64,000 nt of DNA from Antarctobacter heliothermus (lineage in GTDB: Bacteria > Pseudomonadota > Alphaproteobacteria > Rhodobacterales > Rhodobacteraceae): positions 3,911,001-3,975,000 of the forward strand of contig NZ_CP022540.1 of the NCBI RefSeq assembly GCF_002237555.1. Direction: 5' to 3'. The translations under genes were made by a program, and so were the position numbers. Positions 56,327 through 64,000 of this stretch are shown here, piece after piece. How positions within the stretch are numbered: the stretch's first letter is position 1; each line of letters starts with the position of its first letter. The notes beneath the pieces are model-generated. The model was not told where the DNA came from, searched no databases, and saw only the letters and a program-made list of their open reading frames with translations.

Positions 56327-56804
56327 GCAAAGCCACCGGTCTGGACAACGACATCCGCCAGGACAACCGGACCACCCCCCTGGACCTCTTCGACCACAAA
56401 GCCGTCGACACGCAGTTCAACCGGCGTCGGATAAGTCGCGCCCGGCGGGCTGTTCACAATCGTGACCTCGGACAGCGCCAGATCGCTGGCGGTCACGTCA
56501 AAGGTGATCACATCCTCGCCCGACACGAAATCGACAAAGATCGGGCTGTACTCCGAGGCCAGAGCGTCCAGCGTGTCTTCGCCCTCACCGCCATAGACCA
56601 CGGCTCCCGCCAGCAGGTCATCCCCGGCGTCACCGTACACGTCGACATCGCCAACGGCGTAGATCTCATCATCGCCTGCCGTGGGTTTGTCAGCGTCGGT
56701 GTCACCGCCGGCCCCGCCTTCATCTTTCCCCGAACGACCGCCGCCAGTGCCCCCAGCACGAGGCCCTGAAATAACGTCGGCAAAACAGACATTGGAATAC
56801 TCAT
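56323..56804 (-). CDS. RTX-like calcium-binding protein, apparently joined by a -1 frameshift
   Basis: The good start (ATG 56804, GGGAGGG nine bases upstream) opens MSIPMSVLPTLFQGLVLGALAAVV, a membrane or signal segment. The protein-like continuation is in the -1 frame and ends at 56323: GDDEIYAV, YGDAGDDLLAG and YGGEGEDTLDAL are RTX nonapeptide-type repeats. The two frames meet at GGGAAAG (56730-56724), where the zero frame is read G GGA AAG. That is the -1 slippery heptamer used by the phage lambda G-T tail genes. Slippage gives a 160-residue product; without it, translation stops at 56508 (98 residues). A plain indel mutation or sequencing error is the other explanation. Confidence 0.65.
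56724..56730 (-). promoter_or_regulatory. Candidate -1 frameshift site GGGAAAG
   Basis: The heptamer has the XXXYYYZ form and is in the right phase of the ATG 56804 frame (codons CGG GGA AAG). After a one-base slip the next codon is GAT, in the frame that encodes the acidic RTX-like domain. No convincing stem-loop or pseudoknot was found just downstream by eye. Confidence 0.45.
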
Positions 56805-56957
56805 AGCAACAGCCCTCCCGAGATACGCGAGGGTACTGGACACGCCAACACTCTAATTTGTTACGATAATTTACGTTCTCCGGTCAGCGAGAAACAATAG
56901 TGGCGAGTATCTTTATTTAGCTCACCAAAGACTTCAAATAGCGGCGATTGCTGTACC

Positions 56958-57734
56958 TTAGGGCTGCAACCATGCCGCGACGCCACCGGCCATCTGCGGG
57001 CGGAAATAGGCCATCATGCGGCCCTCGGGCGGGGCTTTGGCCCCTTCCTGCCACGGCGCGATGCCGTGCAGAGTTTGCCGGTGCAACAGGATCGCCTCTC
57101 CCGGTGCGGCGGGAAGCGTGACACGGGGGCACGTCTCGAAACAGGTGCGGCGCGCGGCGGCGTAGACCTCTGTCACATCGACCGCATGCCACTCTTCAGG
57201 CGGGTGGCCATCCAATGCCTGCCGCAGGGCTGCGCGCATCACCTTATGGCTGCCCTCCCACACCACCAGCGGGCTGGCCGTCGGATCTGCCTCTGACAGA
57301 GGCAGGCCCAGGATCCAGGCGTGCGGTTCCAGAATGTAGCGGCGGCGGTCTGCGCCTTGGGCAACGATCCCGTCCACATGGGCCGCATCACGCCGGAGCC
57401 GATAGCGAAACCCGGCCTCACTTTCGCCGTTGCGCGGGCGCGGGTAGCCCGGATAGGTGACGGACAGTTGCGCGCGATGCAGGTCCGGCAATGGCGATAG
57501 CGCGTCGATTGCAGGGCCAGCCAGCGGCACACCGTCGATGCTGCCATCCGGCGCCGAGGGCATGACATCGACACCCACAAACCAGGTGCCCTCACATTGC
57601 AACCATTTGGCGCGCATCGCTGGATCGGCCAGCACCTTGCGCCCGGCACCATGCGCGGCCCGAACCCAATTCAGGCTTTCGGGTGTGGCGTCAAAGCGCG
57701 TCCAGCCGCGCGCTTCCAGCGCCCTTATCCCCAC
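56958..57734 (-). CDS. Phytanoyl-CoA dioxygenase (PhyH) family protein
   Basis: 258 residues from GTG 57734. The Fe(II) histidine/acid site and the 2-oxoglutarate-binding Arg are plausibly in EPHAWILGLPLSEAD, ILLHRQTLHGIAPW and GRMMAYFRPQ. The family hydroxylates diverse small molecules; the substrate is not known. GGGAGG precedes the GTG, which overlaps the last 10 bases of the upstream TSUP permease gene, so the pair is co-translated. Confidence 0.8.
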   Translation of the reverse strand: MGIRALEARGWTRFDATPESLNWVRAAHGAGRKVLADPAMRAKWLQCEGTWFVGVDVMPSAPDGSIDGVPLAGPAIDALSPLPDLHRAQLSVTYPGYPRPRNGESEAGFRYRLRRDAAHVDGIVAQGADRRRYILEPHAWILGLPLSEADPTASPLVVWEGSHKVMRAALRQALDGHPPEEWHAVDVTEVYAAARRTCFETCPRVTLPAAPGEAILLHRQTLHGIAPWQEGAKAPPEGRMMAYFRPQMAGGVAAWLQP

Positions 57735-58540
57735 AACGCCTCCCGCATCATGTTCACCGCAACCAGCAAGATGAACCCGGCAAAGATCCGGCGCAGGACC
57801 ATTGCGGGCAACGCATGGGCCAGACGCGCGCCCAGCGGGGCGGTCAGGAATGTCATGCAAATGGTGATCAGAAAGGCCGGCCCGTTGACCGCCCCCAGCG
57901 TCCACGGCGGCGCGCCGTCGACCGACACAAGGACAAACCCGATCACCGAGGGCACGGCGATCAGCAGGCCAAAGCCCGCCGCCGTCGCCACCGCCCGGTG
58001 CATCGGCACGCTGTATAGCGTCATCAGCGGCACGCCAAAGCTGCCACCGCCGATCCCCATCAGAACCGACAAGAACCCCACTGTCGGCGACAGCACGCCG
58101 CGTGTCACACCGCCCGGCATCTGCGGACCGATCCGCCAGTCCTTGCGCCCAAAGGCAAGATACAGCCCGACGATCATCGCCAAAACGGCAAAGATCAGCG
58201 CCAGCGCGTCTGACCGCAACCGCGCCGCCACAAGCACGCCCAGCACCGCGCCCAATGCGATGCCCGGCGCCCAACGGCGCAGGAGTTCCCAGTCAACTGC
58301 GCCGCGCTTGTTGTGCGCCATCACCGACCGCGTCGACGTGACAATGATCGAGGCCAGCGAGGTGGCAAGACAGACCTGCATCATTTGCGGCCCGTCCAGA
58401 TCCAGCGCCGTGAAGACGTAATAATAGGCGGGCACAAGGATAATCCCGCCGCCGACGCCGAACAGGCCGGCAAGGATTCCCGCGAAACCGGCCGCAACAA
58501 TGAGGATGCCCACAAGGGGCAATAGTACCGAATAGTCCAT
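57725..58540 (-). CDS. TauE/SafE (TSUP) family sulfite or anion permease
   Basis: 271 residues with eight membrane helices. GLFGVGGGIILVPAYYYVF near the start and GIGGGSFGVPLMTLY in the second repeat are the family signatures. Members move sulfite, sulfoacetate or related anions across the inner membrane. Here it is coupled to the PhyH gene and begins 4 bases after dusA stops, so a three-gene transcript (dusA, TSUP, phyH) is likely. Confidence 0.88.
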   Translation of the reverse strand: MDYSVLLPLVGILIVAAGFAGILAGLFGVGGGIILVPAYYYVFTALDLDGPQMMQVCLATSLASIIVTSTRSVMAHNKRGAVDWELLRRWAPGIALGAVLGVLVAARLRSDALALIFAVLAMIVGLYLAFGRKDWRIGPQMPGGVTRGVLSPTVGFLSVLMGIGGGSFGVPLMTLYSVPMHRAVATAAGFGLLIAVPSVIGFVLVSVDGAPPWTLGAVNGPAFLITICMTFLTAPLGARLAHALPAMVLRRIFAGFILLVAVNMMREALWG

Positions 58541-58543
58541 AAA

Positions 58544-59539
58544 TCAGGCTGCCTTTGCCGGTCCGATGTGTGAAAGTGCGCGCTCAACAAGTTCGGGCCC
58601 CGCGCCATCGCGGCTCGCCCCCTCAGACAGGACTTGCCGCCAGCGCCGCGCGCCGGGACGTCCGGCGAAAAGCCCCATCATGTGGCGCGTAACCTGATGC
58701 AATCGGCCACCATTGCCAAGGTGCGTCTCGATATAGGGCAGCATGGACCGGGCCACGTCCTCGGGCGTCTTGCTGTTACCCTGCCCCCAGATCCGCGCAT
58801 CGGCCTCTCCCAGAATGTCCCAGGGCTGATGATAGGCGGCGCGGCCCACCATGACACCGTCCAGCCCGTTGTCGAGAAAGCCCAACGCCTGATCCAGATC
58901 GGTGATGCCGCCGTTGACCGACAGATGCAGATGCGGGAACAACCCCCGCATCCGCTGGATCAGGTCATAGTCCAGCGGCGGAATTTCGCGGTTTTCCTTG
59001 GGGCTGAGCCCCTGCAACCACGCCTTGCGCGCGTGGATGATGATGCGCGAACAGCCCACCGCACCAAGGCGCGCCAGAAATTCGGGCAGGACCTCTTCGG
59101 CGTTCTGATCATCCACGCCGATGCGGCATTTCACCGTCACTTCGACATCCACCGCGTCTTGCATGGCGGTCACGCAATCGACCACAGTTTGCGGGTGTTT
59201 CATCAGCACCGCGCCGAACGTACCCGATTGCACCCGATCCGAAGGGCAGCCGCAATTCAGGTTGATCTCATCATAGCCCGCCGCCTGCCCCATCCGCGCC
59301 GCCAGCGCCAGTTCACGCGGGTCCGAGCCGCCCAATTGCAATGCGACGGGATGTTCCTCGGGGGAATGGTCCAGCAAATGCAACGCGCCCCCCCGCACCA
59401 GCGCAGGGGCGGTCACCATCTCAGTATACAGCAATGCCTGCCCCGACATCAGGCGGTGAAAATAGCGACAGTGACGGTCGCTCCAATCCATCATGGGTGC
59501 GACGGAGAGCCGTGAAGCATATTTCACATCTTGTTTCAT
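58544..59539 (-). CDS. dusA: tRNA-dihydrouridine(20/20a) synthase DusA
   Basis: 331 residues. The flavin-binding TIM barrel has RLSVAPMMDWSDRHCRYFHR, the catalytic cysteine in NLNCGCPSDRVQSG, and SVNGGITDLDQALGFL plus GVMVGRAAYHQPW. It reduces uridine 20/20a in the D-loop of tRNA. ATG 59539 is chosen (MKQDVKYASRLSVAPM); a GTG at 59551 would add four residues. Confidence 0.95.
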   Translation of the reverse strand: MKQDVKYASRLSVAPMMDWSDRHCRYFHRLMSGQALLYTEMVTAPALVRGGALHLLDHSPEEHPVALQLGGSDPRELALAARMGQAAGYDEINLNCGCPSDRVQSGTFGAVLMKHPQTVVDCVTAMQDAVDVEVTVKCRIGVDDQNAEEVLPEFLARLGAVGCSRIIIHARKAWLQGLSPKENREIPPLDYDLIQRMRGLFPHLHLSVNGGITDLDQALGFLDNGLDGVMVGRAAYHQPWDILGEADARIWGQGNSKTPEDVARSMLPYIETHLGNGGRLHQVTRHMMGLFAGRPGARRWRQVLSEGASRDGAGPELVERALSHIGPAKAA

Positions 59540-60153
59540 ATACTTAAACACCCTTCACGCTGGCAGCCAATTGCCGAAAACTCTTTCGAATCCTAGAGAT
59601 CAATCCGCCGTTTCCGGAGGCTGTCCAAACTCACTTGATACCAAGCAGCACCAACCGACTCGCCCATCAATGGTCACACCAGAGCCCCGCCACAGTCAGA
59701 CGGCCCCCCGAATCTGGTCGAGCTTCGATTTACCCCACTCACACGGTTACTGGCCAGATCGGAGTGGCACCAAATCCTCTGAGTTCAACAGGCGAGAAAC
59801 TTTGATGTCTCATAGCTCCGAAAACGGGGTTCAGCAAATGTCCCGCGTCTACTCTGCCGACACAACGATCACCTCACACGCGAAAAGGCCCGTGCCAGAG
59901 CAAGAGGACAAACAGACACCGCCGCAAGCGCGCCGAGCGTTCGGAAGAATTGAGCGCTCCGCGTTCGGCGCGCTTGCGCCAGACGCAGAACCCAAATTCC
60001 CAAATCCAACTTGTAGACTCTCGCTATGAGTGAGGGACCGACAGGGGTCAGGTCAATTCTCCTCCACACTGTATTCTTCGGTGCAAAGGACTCCGGCGAC
60101 TGAACAAAACCCGGCATCCTACTCTTGGCCAGAAATCACCCTTTGGCGAGACC
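59540..60153. other. Gene-poor stretch with a long inverted repeat
   Basis: About 600 bases with no convincing gene, AT-richer than its surroundings. CGCAAGCGCGCCGA (59923-59936) is the exact reverse complement of TCGGCGCGCTTGCG (59965-59978). Open frames exist on both strands (for example 59869-60117 minus and 59804-60029 plus) but show no domain. AGGGACCGACAGGGGTCAGG near 60034 resembles sequences seen at dispersed repeats. It may be a decayed mobile element. Confidence 0.4.
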
Positions 60154-60315
60154 TCACCCCTGACCAGAAAGCGCCCGCAGTGCCTTGGCGACGCGCTGGT
60201 GCAGATCTGTCAAGGTACGGACATCGCCGTCCTTCGTTTCGATCTTCAGGCAAAGATCGTTGCGCAACTCTTCAAGCGATTTTTCGATGGCGCGGAGCTG
60301 GTTGTATTCGGGCAT
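60154..60315 (-). CDS. 53-residue coiled-coil-like peptide downstream of the universal stress gene
   Basis: MPEYNQLRAIEKSLEELRND then a short acidic/basic stretch (ETKDGDVRTLTDLHQ) and a basic helix (VAKALRALSGQG). It is highly charged and helical. ATG 60315 lies 13 bases after the end of the universal stress gene with GAAGG in front. Codon use and operon position suggest a real gene of unknown function. Confidence 0.6.
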   Translation of the reverse strand: MPEYNQLRAIEKSLEELRNDLCLKIETKDGDVRTLTDLHQRVAKALRALSGQG

Positions 60316-60327
60316 CGTGTCGGACCT

Positions 60328-61137
60328 TCAGTGAGACAGCAAAACGGGGATCGCGGTGTTGCGCAGGACAGAGGCGGTCACGCCCCCCACAAGATCCTCG
60401 CGAAACTTGGAATGCTCATAGGCCCCCATCACCAAAAGCGAGGGGTCACGCCGCCGGCAATAGTCCAGGATCATCTCCGCGACGGGCTGCCCGGCGGCCC
60501 AGTTCTCGTGCACGACAGAGACGTCATGCCGTGCCAAATGGGTCATCAGATCGTCCAACCCGGGTGCCGCGCCCACGGTCAGGACGGACACCTTTCCCTG
60601 CGTCTCCAACAAGCGCAGGCTGTCCGACAGCGCGCGCGCCGCGGCGCGTCCCCCGTCCCATGCCAGTGCCGCGTGGCTGTGGCGGGCATCGGCATCGTAC
60701 CCCTTGGGCACGACGATCACAGGGCGCCCGGACATCAGGGCGATCTTGTCAGGATGCAGGCGGACATGTTCGTCGTCATCCTGCATGGGGCGGCCTGCAA
60801 TGATCATGTCAAACGCGCGCCCCGTTTCGGACACCAGACCATCCACCGGCCCGGGCGCAGCGCGGAATGTCAGCGCCTCTCCCAGCCCAAGCGTTTCGCG
60901 CAACGCGTCGAGCCGCGCCTCGATCTCGGTCAACAGGCCGGTCTTGGCCTCGGCCAACAGCGTCCGCGCCGCACTCGGAATCCAGCGCGAAGAGGTATCC
61001 AGCGTGTCATGCGTGGAATGGGCCAGCATTGCGGTGACATGGGCCTTGCGGTCACGCGCCAGCGCGGCGGCATACCGCAACGCGGCGTCAGAAGAGTCGG
61101 TGCCGTTGTAGGCGACCAGAAGGTTCATGATCGGCAT
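60328..61137 (-). CDS. Universal stress protein, tandem UspA domains
   Basis: 269 residues. Domain one (about 1-140) starts NLLVAYNGTDSSDAALRYAA. Domain two ends with the ATP-binding motif GAYEHSKFREDLVGGVTASVLRN, the G-2x-G-9x-G(S/T)-type signature of ATP-binding Usp. It is a cytoplasmic stress or growth-arrest protein. ATG 61137 (MPIMNLLV) or ATG 61128 could be the start. The gene follows the PrpF-like gene by 4 bases. Confidence 0.9.
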   Translation of the reverse strand: MPIMNLLVAYNGTDSSDAALRYAAALARDRKAHVTAMLAHSTHDTLDTSSRWIPSAARTLLAEAKTGLLTEIEARLDALRETLGLGEALTFRAAPGPVDGLVSETGRAFDMIIAGRPMQDDDEHVRLHPDKIALMSGRPVIVVPKGYDADARHSHAALAWDGGRAAARALSDSLRLLETQGKVSVLTVGAAPGLDDLMTHLARHDVSVVHENWAAGQPVAEMILDYCRRRDPSLLVMGAYEHSKFREDLVGGVTASVLRNTAIPVLLSH

Positions 61138-61141
61138 GGGA

Positions 61142-62227
61142 TCAACCTTTCCAGATACGCGAAGGGATGAAAACGTGGCCCTCGGCCAACTTGCGGGCGG
61201 TGCGTAGCAGGCCCGCAGATTTCAGCTCGAACCCGTCGCGATTGTCGTAGTCCACCAGCACCTCGATGGTGCCAGAGGGGTGCTCCAACACCACGTTGGC
61301 CGGGCATTCATTCGGGCGATTCAACAGCCCGTCCGCCACGGTGCCCGGCGTCAGCGCACAGGATGCGAGGCATTGCGAGCCGGTGACCGCCATGCTGGGA
61401 TGGGTGTTCCACGGCATGAAATAGCGGGTGGCGATGGTGCCGCCGTCCCGGGCCGGGGCAAGAATGCCAAACTTCGGCGTTACGGACTTCGTCACGTCGC
61501 CCATGCCCATGCGCTTGCCCGCCTCGATGCGGATCGCCTCAAACCGTGCGAAGAAATCCGTGTTGGCGTCCAGTTCGGCGGCGCTTTCGTAGCCGGTCAG
61601 CCCGAATTCCGTTGCGCGGGCGATCACGATAGGCATGGCCACGTCCATGCAAGTCACCTCGACCCCATCGATCTCATCCCGCAGGTTGCCGGTGGGCAGG
61701 AACGCCCCCGTGGAAGAACCGACAACGCCCATGAAGTTCAGCGCGATCGGGGCGGCGGTGCCCGGCACACCTGCGATGGCGGCGTCGCCCTCATAGGTCA
61801 GTTCGCCGCCTGGGGTCTGTATCCGCGCCACGACCCGCGCGCCGGTGTTCACCGCGCGGATTTTCACCTCGGTCTCGTCGCCCTGCGGTTGGATCAGCCC
61901 CATCTCGATGGCGGCGGGGCCGACGCCCGACAGGATATTGCCGCAGGTGGGTTTGAAATCGACCAGTCGATCCTCGACCGACACCTGAGCGAAAAAGTAA
62001 TCCACATCGGCCCAATCATCGTCCGATGTCGACAGCATCGCGACCTTTGTGGTCACCGCCGCCCCGCCGCCGATCCCGTCGATATTCAGCGGGTGGCCAG
62101 AACCCACGACAGCGATCAGCACCTCTGCCAGAGTATCGAGATCCTCGGGCAGATCGGCGCGGCGAAAATATGGCCCGCGCGACGTGCCGCCGCGCAGGAA
62201 CAGGAAGGGCATGGCTGTTTGTGTCAT
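61142..62227 (-). CDS. PrpF-family isomerase, probable 4-oxalomesaconate tautomerase
   Basis: 361 residues. FLFLRGGTSRGPYFRRADLP, SGHPLNIDGIGGG, FKPTCGNILSGVGPAAIE with the active-site Cys, and VTGSQCLASCALTPGT are hallmarks of the PrpF/GalD fold. Both PrpF (aconitate isomerase) and GalD (4-oxalomesaconate tautomerase, gallate degradation) look like this. The tricarboxylate permease gene 16 bases upstream fits either acid. Confidence 0.85.
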   Translation of the reverse strand: MTQTAMPFLFLRGGTSRGPYFRRADLPEDLDTLAEVLIAVVGSGHPLNIDGIGGGAAVTTKVAMLSTSDDDWADVDYFFAQVSVEDRLVDFKPTCGNILSGVGPAAIEMGLIQPQGDETEVKIRAVNTGARVVARIQTPGGELTYEGDAAIAGVPGTAAPIALNFMGVVGSSTGAFLPTGNLRDEIDGVEVTCMDVAMPIVIARATEFGLTGYESAAELDANTDFFARFEAIRIEAGKRMGMGDVTKSVTPKFGILAPARDGGTIATRYFMPWNTHPSMAVTGSQCLASCALTPGTVADGLLNRPNECPANVVLEHPSGTIEVLVDYDNRDGFELKSAGLLRTARKLAEGHVFIPSRIWKG

Positions 62228-62243
62228 CTTTAGAACTCCACGA

Positions 62244-64000
62244 TCAGTTCAGGGGCCAAGGCAGATCGACTACATCCTGAAGCAGTCCGGGCGGGAAATC
62301 GCGGTTCAGCGCCCCCGCCATCACACACATCAGCGCGATGCCACAGGCCGTCAGGATCAGCGTCTTGGGCCACGCGGTCTGCGCCCGCACCCGCAGGAAC
62401 GAAACCAGAAAGCCAAACAGCGCCAAAATGAAGCCCAGAACATAGGTGGCCGCAATCAGGCCCACGAACCACGCCAGCGTCCCCCAGAGATTATAGGGTG
62501 CGTCCGCGTCCTCTCCGGCGACTTCCTTGTCGGCAAAGATCGGATCGGTTTCCGGGCGGATGATCATCTGCACCAACAGGATCAGCAACGCCGTCAGCGT
62601 GATGCCCCCCACCACCAGCGGGACGATCTTGTCTGTCATGTTGTAGTCGGGGATCAGGTTGGCATTGATCAGCGCCGCCACGACGTAGGCCATGATGACC
62701 AGCAGGAACACCAGCGGCGCGCGCTTGGTGCCGGACTTTACGTCTCCCTCGGCCATGATGCTTTTGGCCTGACGGATTCCCAGCACCACAGACACGACGG
62801 TGATGATCAGCAACACTATGACGATGGGCGAAAAGATGTATTCCATGCCCTCTTCAAACGACTTGCGGAACCGGAACGATGCGATCTGGAACGCCTGGTT
62901 AGAGAATTTCTCGACCGGGTTGGACAGCACAAAGCCAATCAGGAAAGCCGGGCGCGACCAGTCGAACCGGCGCAGGAAGATACCGATCAGACCGATCAGG
63001 AACAGCGCGAGGATGTCCTCGAAATTCTGTCCCGACTGGAACGCCGCAAAAGAGATCAGCATGAACAGGAAAGGTGCGAGATAGGTAAAACGGATCGTGG
63101 TCAACCGGGCGATCCCGCCCGAGGCCGCGATGCACAGGATCGTGCCCACGACGTTGGCCAGCGCCAACAGCCAGACGATGGAATAGGTGATGTCCAGATT
63201 GTCGCGCAGCATGTTCGGCCCGACCTCAATGTCGCCCGACCCCAATAGTGCGATGGCACCGATAAAGATCGCCATGGACCCGGACCCCGGAATGCCGAAC
63301 AGCAGCGTCGGCACAAGGCCGCCACCTTCCTTGGCGTTGTTCGAACTTTCCGGCCCGATCACACCGCGGATCTCGCCCTTGCCGAACTGCGACTTGTCCT
63401 TGGTGGTCTGCACCGCGTGGCCATAGGCGATCCAGTCGACAACCGACCCGCCAAGGCCGGGGATCACGCCGACAACGACACCGATCAGCGAGCAACGCAC
63501 CGACAGCCACTTGTTGGCAACCCAGTCACGCACCCCGTCACCCCAACCAGAGCCCAGCGCCGCGTCCTTGGCGATGGACCGGTCCTGCCGCAGCAGGCTG
63601 ACGATTTCCGGCACAGCAAAGATGCCAAGACCCACGATCACCAGCATCAGCCCGTCGGTGAGATAGGGAATGTCATAGCTCGCCATGCGCAGCGACCCGC
63701 CGGCATCGGCCTCACCTATGGTGCCGATCAACATGCCAAGGCCCGCCGCCGCCACACCCTTAAGCGCGACACGGCCCGCCAGCACCGCGACCATCGACAG
63801 GCCGAGGATCGAGATCATCAGCATCTCTGGCAGGCCAAAGGCGAGCACCAGCGGCCGCGCCGCAAGGATGAACAAGGTCAGAAAGGTCGCGCCCACCAGT
63901 CCGCCGAACAGCGACGAGGTGAACGCCGCCGACAGTGCCCGCGCCGCCTGCCCTTTCTTGGCCAGCGGAAACCCGTCCAGCACCGTCGCTTGTGACGCGG
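62244..64000 (-). CDS. Tripartite tricarboxylate transporter permease TctA fused to a TctB-like domain, 5' end outside window
   Basis: Open to the window edge: the reading frame continues past 63983 as TVLDGFPLAKKGQAARAL, which is internal to TctA. At least 585 residues are visible. TctA helices include GVIPGLGGSVVDWIAYGHA and ESSNNAKEGGGLVPTLLFGIPGSGSMAIFIGA (about 205-223 and 245-276 of the visible part). After about residue 430 a second block of four or five helices (LWGTLAWFVGLIAATYVLG) resembles TctB, so one chain holds both membrane subunits. The periplasmic TctC should lie upstream outside the window. It imports tricarboxylate-type acids. Confidence 0.9.
   Translation of the reverse strand, partial: ASQATVLDGFPLAKKGQAARALSAAFTSSLFGGLVGATFLTLFILAARPLVLAFGLPEMLMISILGLSMVAVLAGRVALKGVAAAGLGMLIGTIGEADAGGSLRMASYDIPYLTDGLMLVIVGLGIFAVPEIVSLLRQDRSIAKDAALGSGWGDGVRDWVANKWLSVRCSLIGVVVGVIPGLGGSVVDWIAYGHAVQTTKDKSQFGKGEIRGVIGPESSNNAKEGGGLVPTLLFGIPGSGSMAIFIGAIALLGSGDIEVGPNMLRDNLDITYSIVWLLALANVVGTILCIAASGGIARLTTIRFTYLAPFLFMLISFAAFQSGQNFEDILALFLIGLIGIFLRRFDWSRPAFLIGFVLSNPVEKFSNQAFQIASFRFRKSFEEGMEYIFSPIVIVLLIITVVSVVLGIRQAKSIMAEGDVKSGTKRAPLVFLLVIMAYVVAALINANLIPDYNMTDKIVPLVVGGITLTALLILLVQMIIRPETDPIFADKEVAGEDADAPYNLWGTLAWFVGLIAATYVLGFILALFGFLVSFLRVRAQTAWPKTLILTACGIALMCVMAGALNRDFPPGLLQDVVDLPWPLN

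Noticed and set aside
59869..60117. 82-codon minus frame in the gap left of the universal stress operon
   Set aside because: No ribosome site, no recognisable domain and it overlaps a GC-rich inverted repeat.

Overview
The window reads as the chromosome of a marine alphaproteobacterium of the family Rhodobacteraceae (Roseobacter group). The evidence is a full set of DddP metal-ligand residues, a heterotetrameric sarcosine oxidase operon (soxBDAG), a fused MaoC/phosphotransacetylase protein, IorAB-like molybdoenzyme genes, a TctA-TctB fusion permease, a glnB-glnA pair and high-GC codon use. I did not identify the species.

Layout. 1-3442: a truncated MaoC/Pta enzyme and tex. 3443-11617: a lower-GC accessory island holding an SF2 helicase fused to a PD-(D/E)XK nuclease, a small unknown gene, an IS256-family element with perfect 8-bp target duplications, and two related serine recombinase genes (one truncated). 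It ends at the 3' end of a tRNA-Leu(UAG) gene. 11849-18052: Hint-domain protein, NAD(P)H-hydrate repair enzyme, glnB-glnA, a membrane peptide, a lytic transglycosylase and an unknown protein. 18033-20282: a DUF3445 oxidative demethylase-like gene divergent from the DMSP lyase gene dddP. 20359-29823: NUDIX and endo/exonuclease-like proteins, an alpha/beta hydrolase-OsmC fusion, bioY, an MFS/LysR divergent pair and pntAB. 30173-39897: methyltransferase, MBL protein, SDR, TetR with an iorAB-like molybdoenzyme operon, PuuD-like amidotransferase and glcB. 40053-47788: CatA-like acyltransferase, ATM1-type ABC exporter, LysM protein, LOG protein, rarD with a structured leader, an ArsR/SRPBCC operon and sodB. 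47881-54051: soxBDAG and two small unknown genes. 54224-64000: ccmI, ruvX, DUF1289, an RTX-like protein that seems to need a -1 frameshift, PhyH, TSUP, dusA, a universal stress operon, prpF-like and a truncated tctA.

How the genes work together. dddP (DMSP cleavage), soxBDAG (sarcosine from glycine betaine breakdown) and the DUF3445 gene fit life on algal osmolytes. glcB feeds C2 units into malate, pntAB supplies NADPH and glnB-glnA assimilates ammonium. The TctA/PrpF pair fits import and isomerisation of tricarboxylate-type acids.

Most notable signals: the helicase-nuclease protein on the tRNA-Leu island; the recombinase frame that runs without a stop through the antisense of the tRNA; a phage-lambda-type GGGAAAG slippery site in exactly the right phase in the RTX-like gene; and a rarD leader that carries the 3' half of a THI box but lacks its other half. 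No CRISPR array or rRNA was seen.
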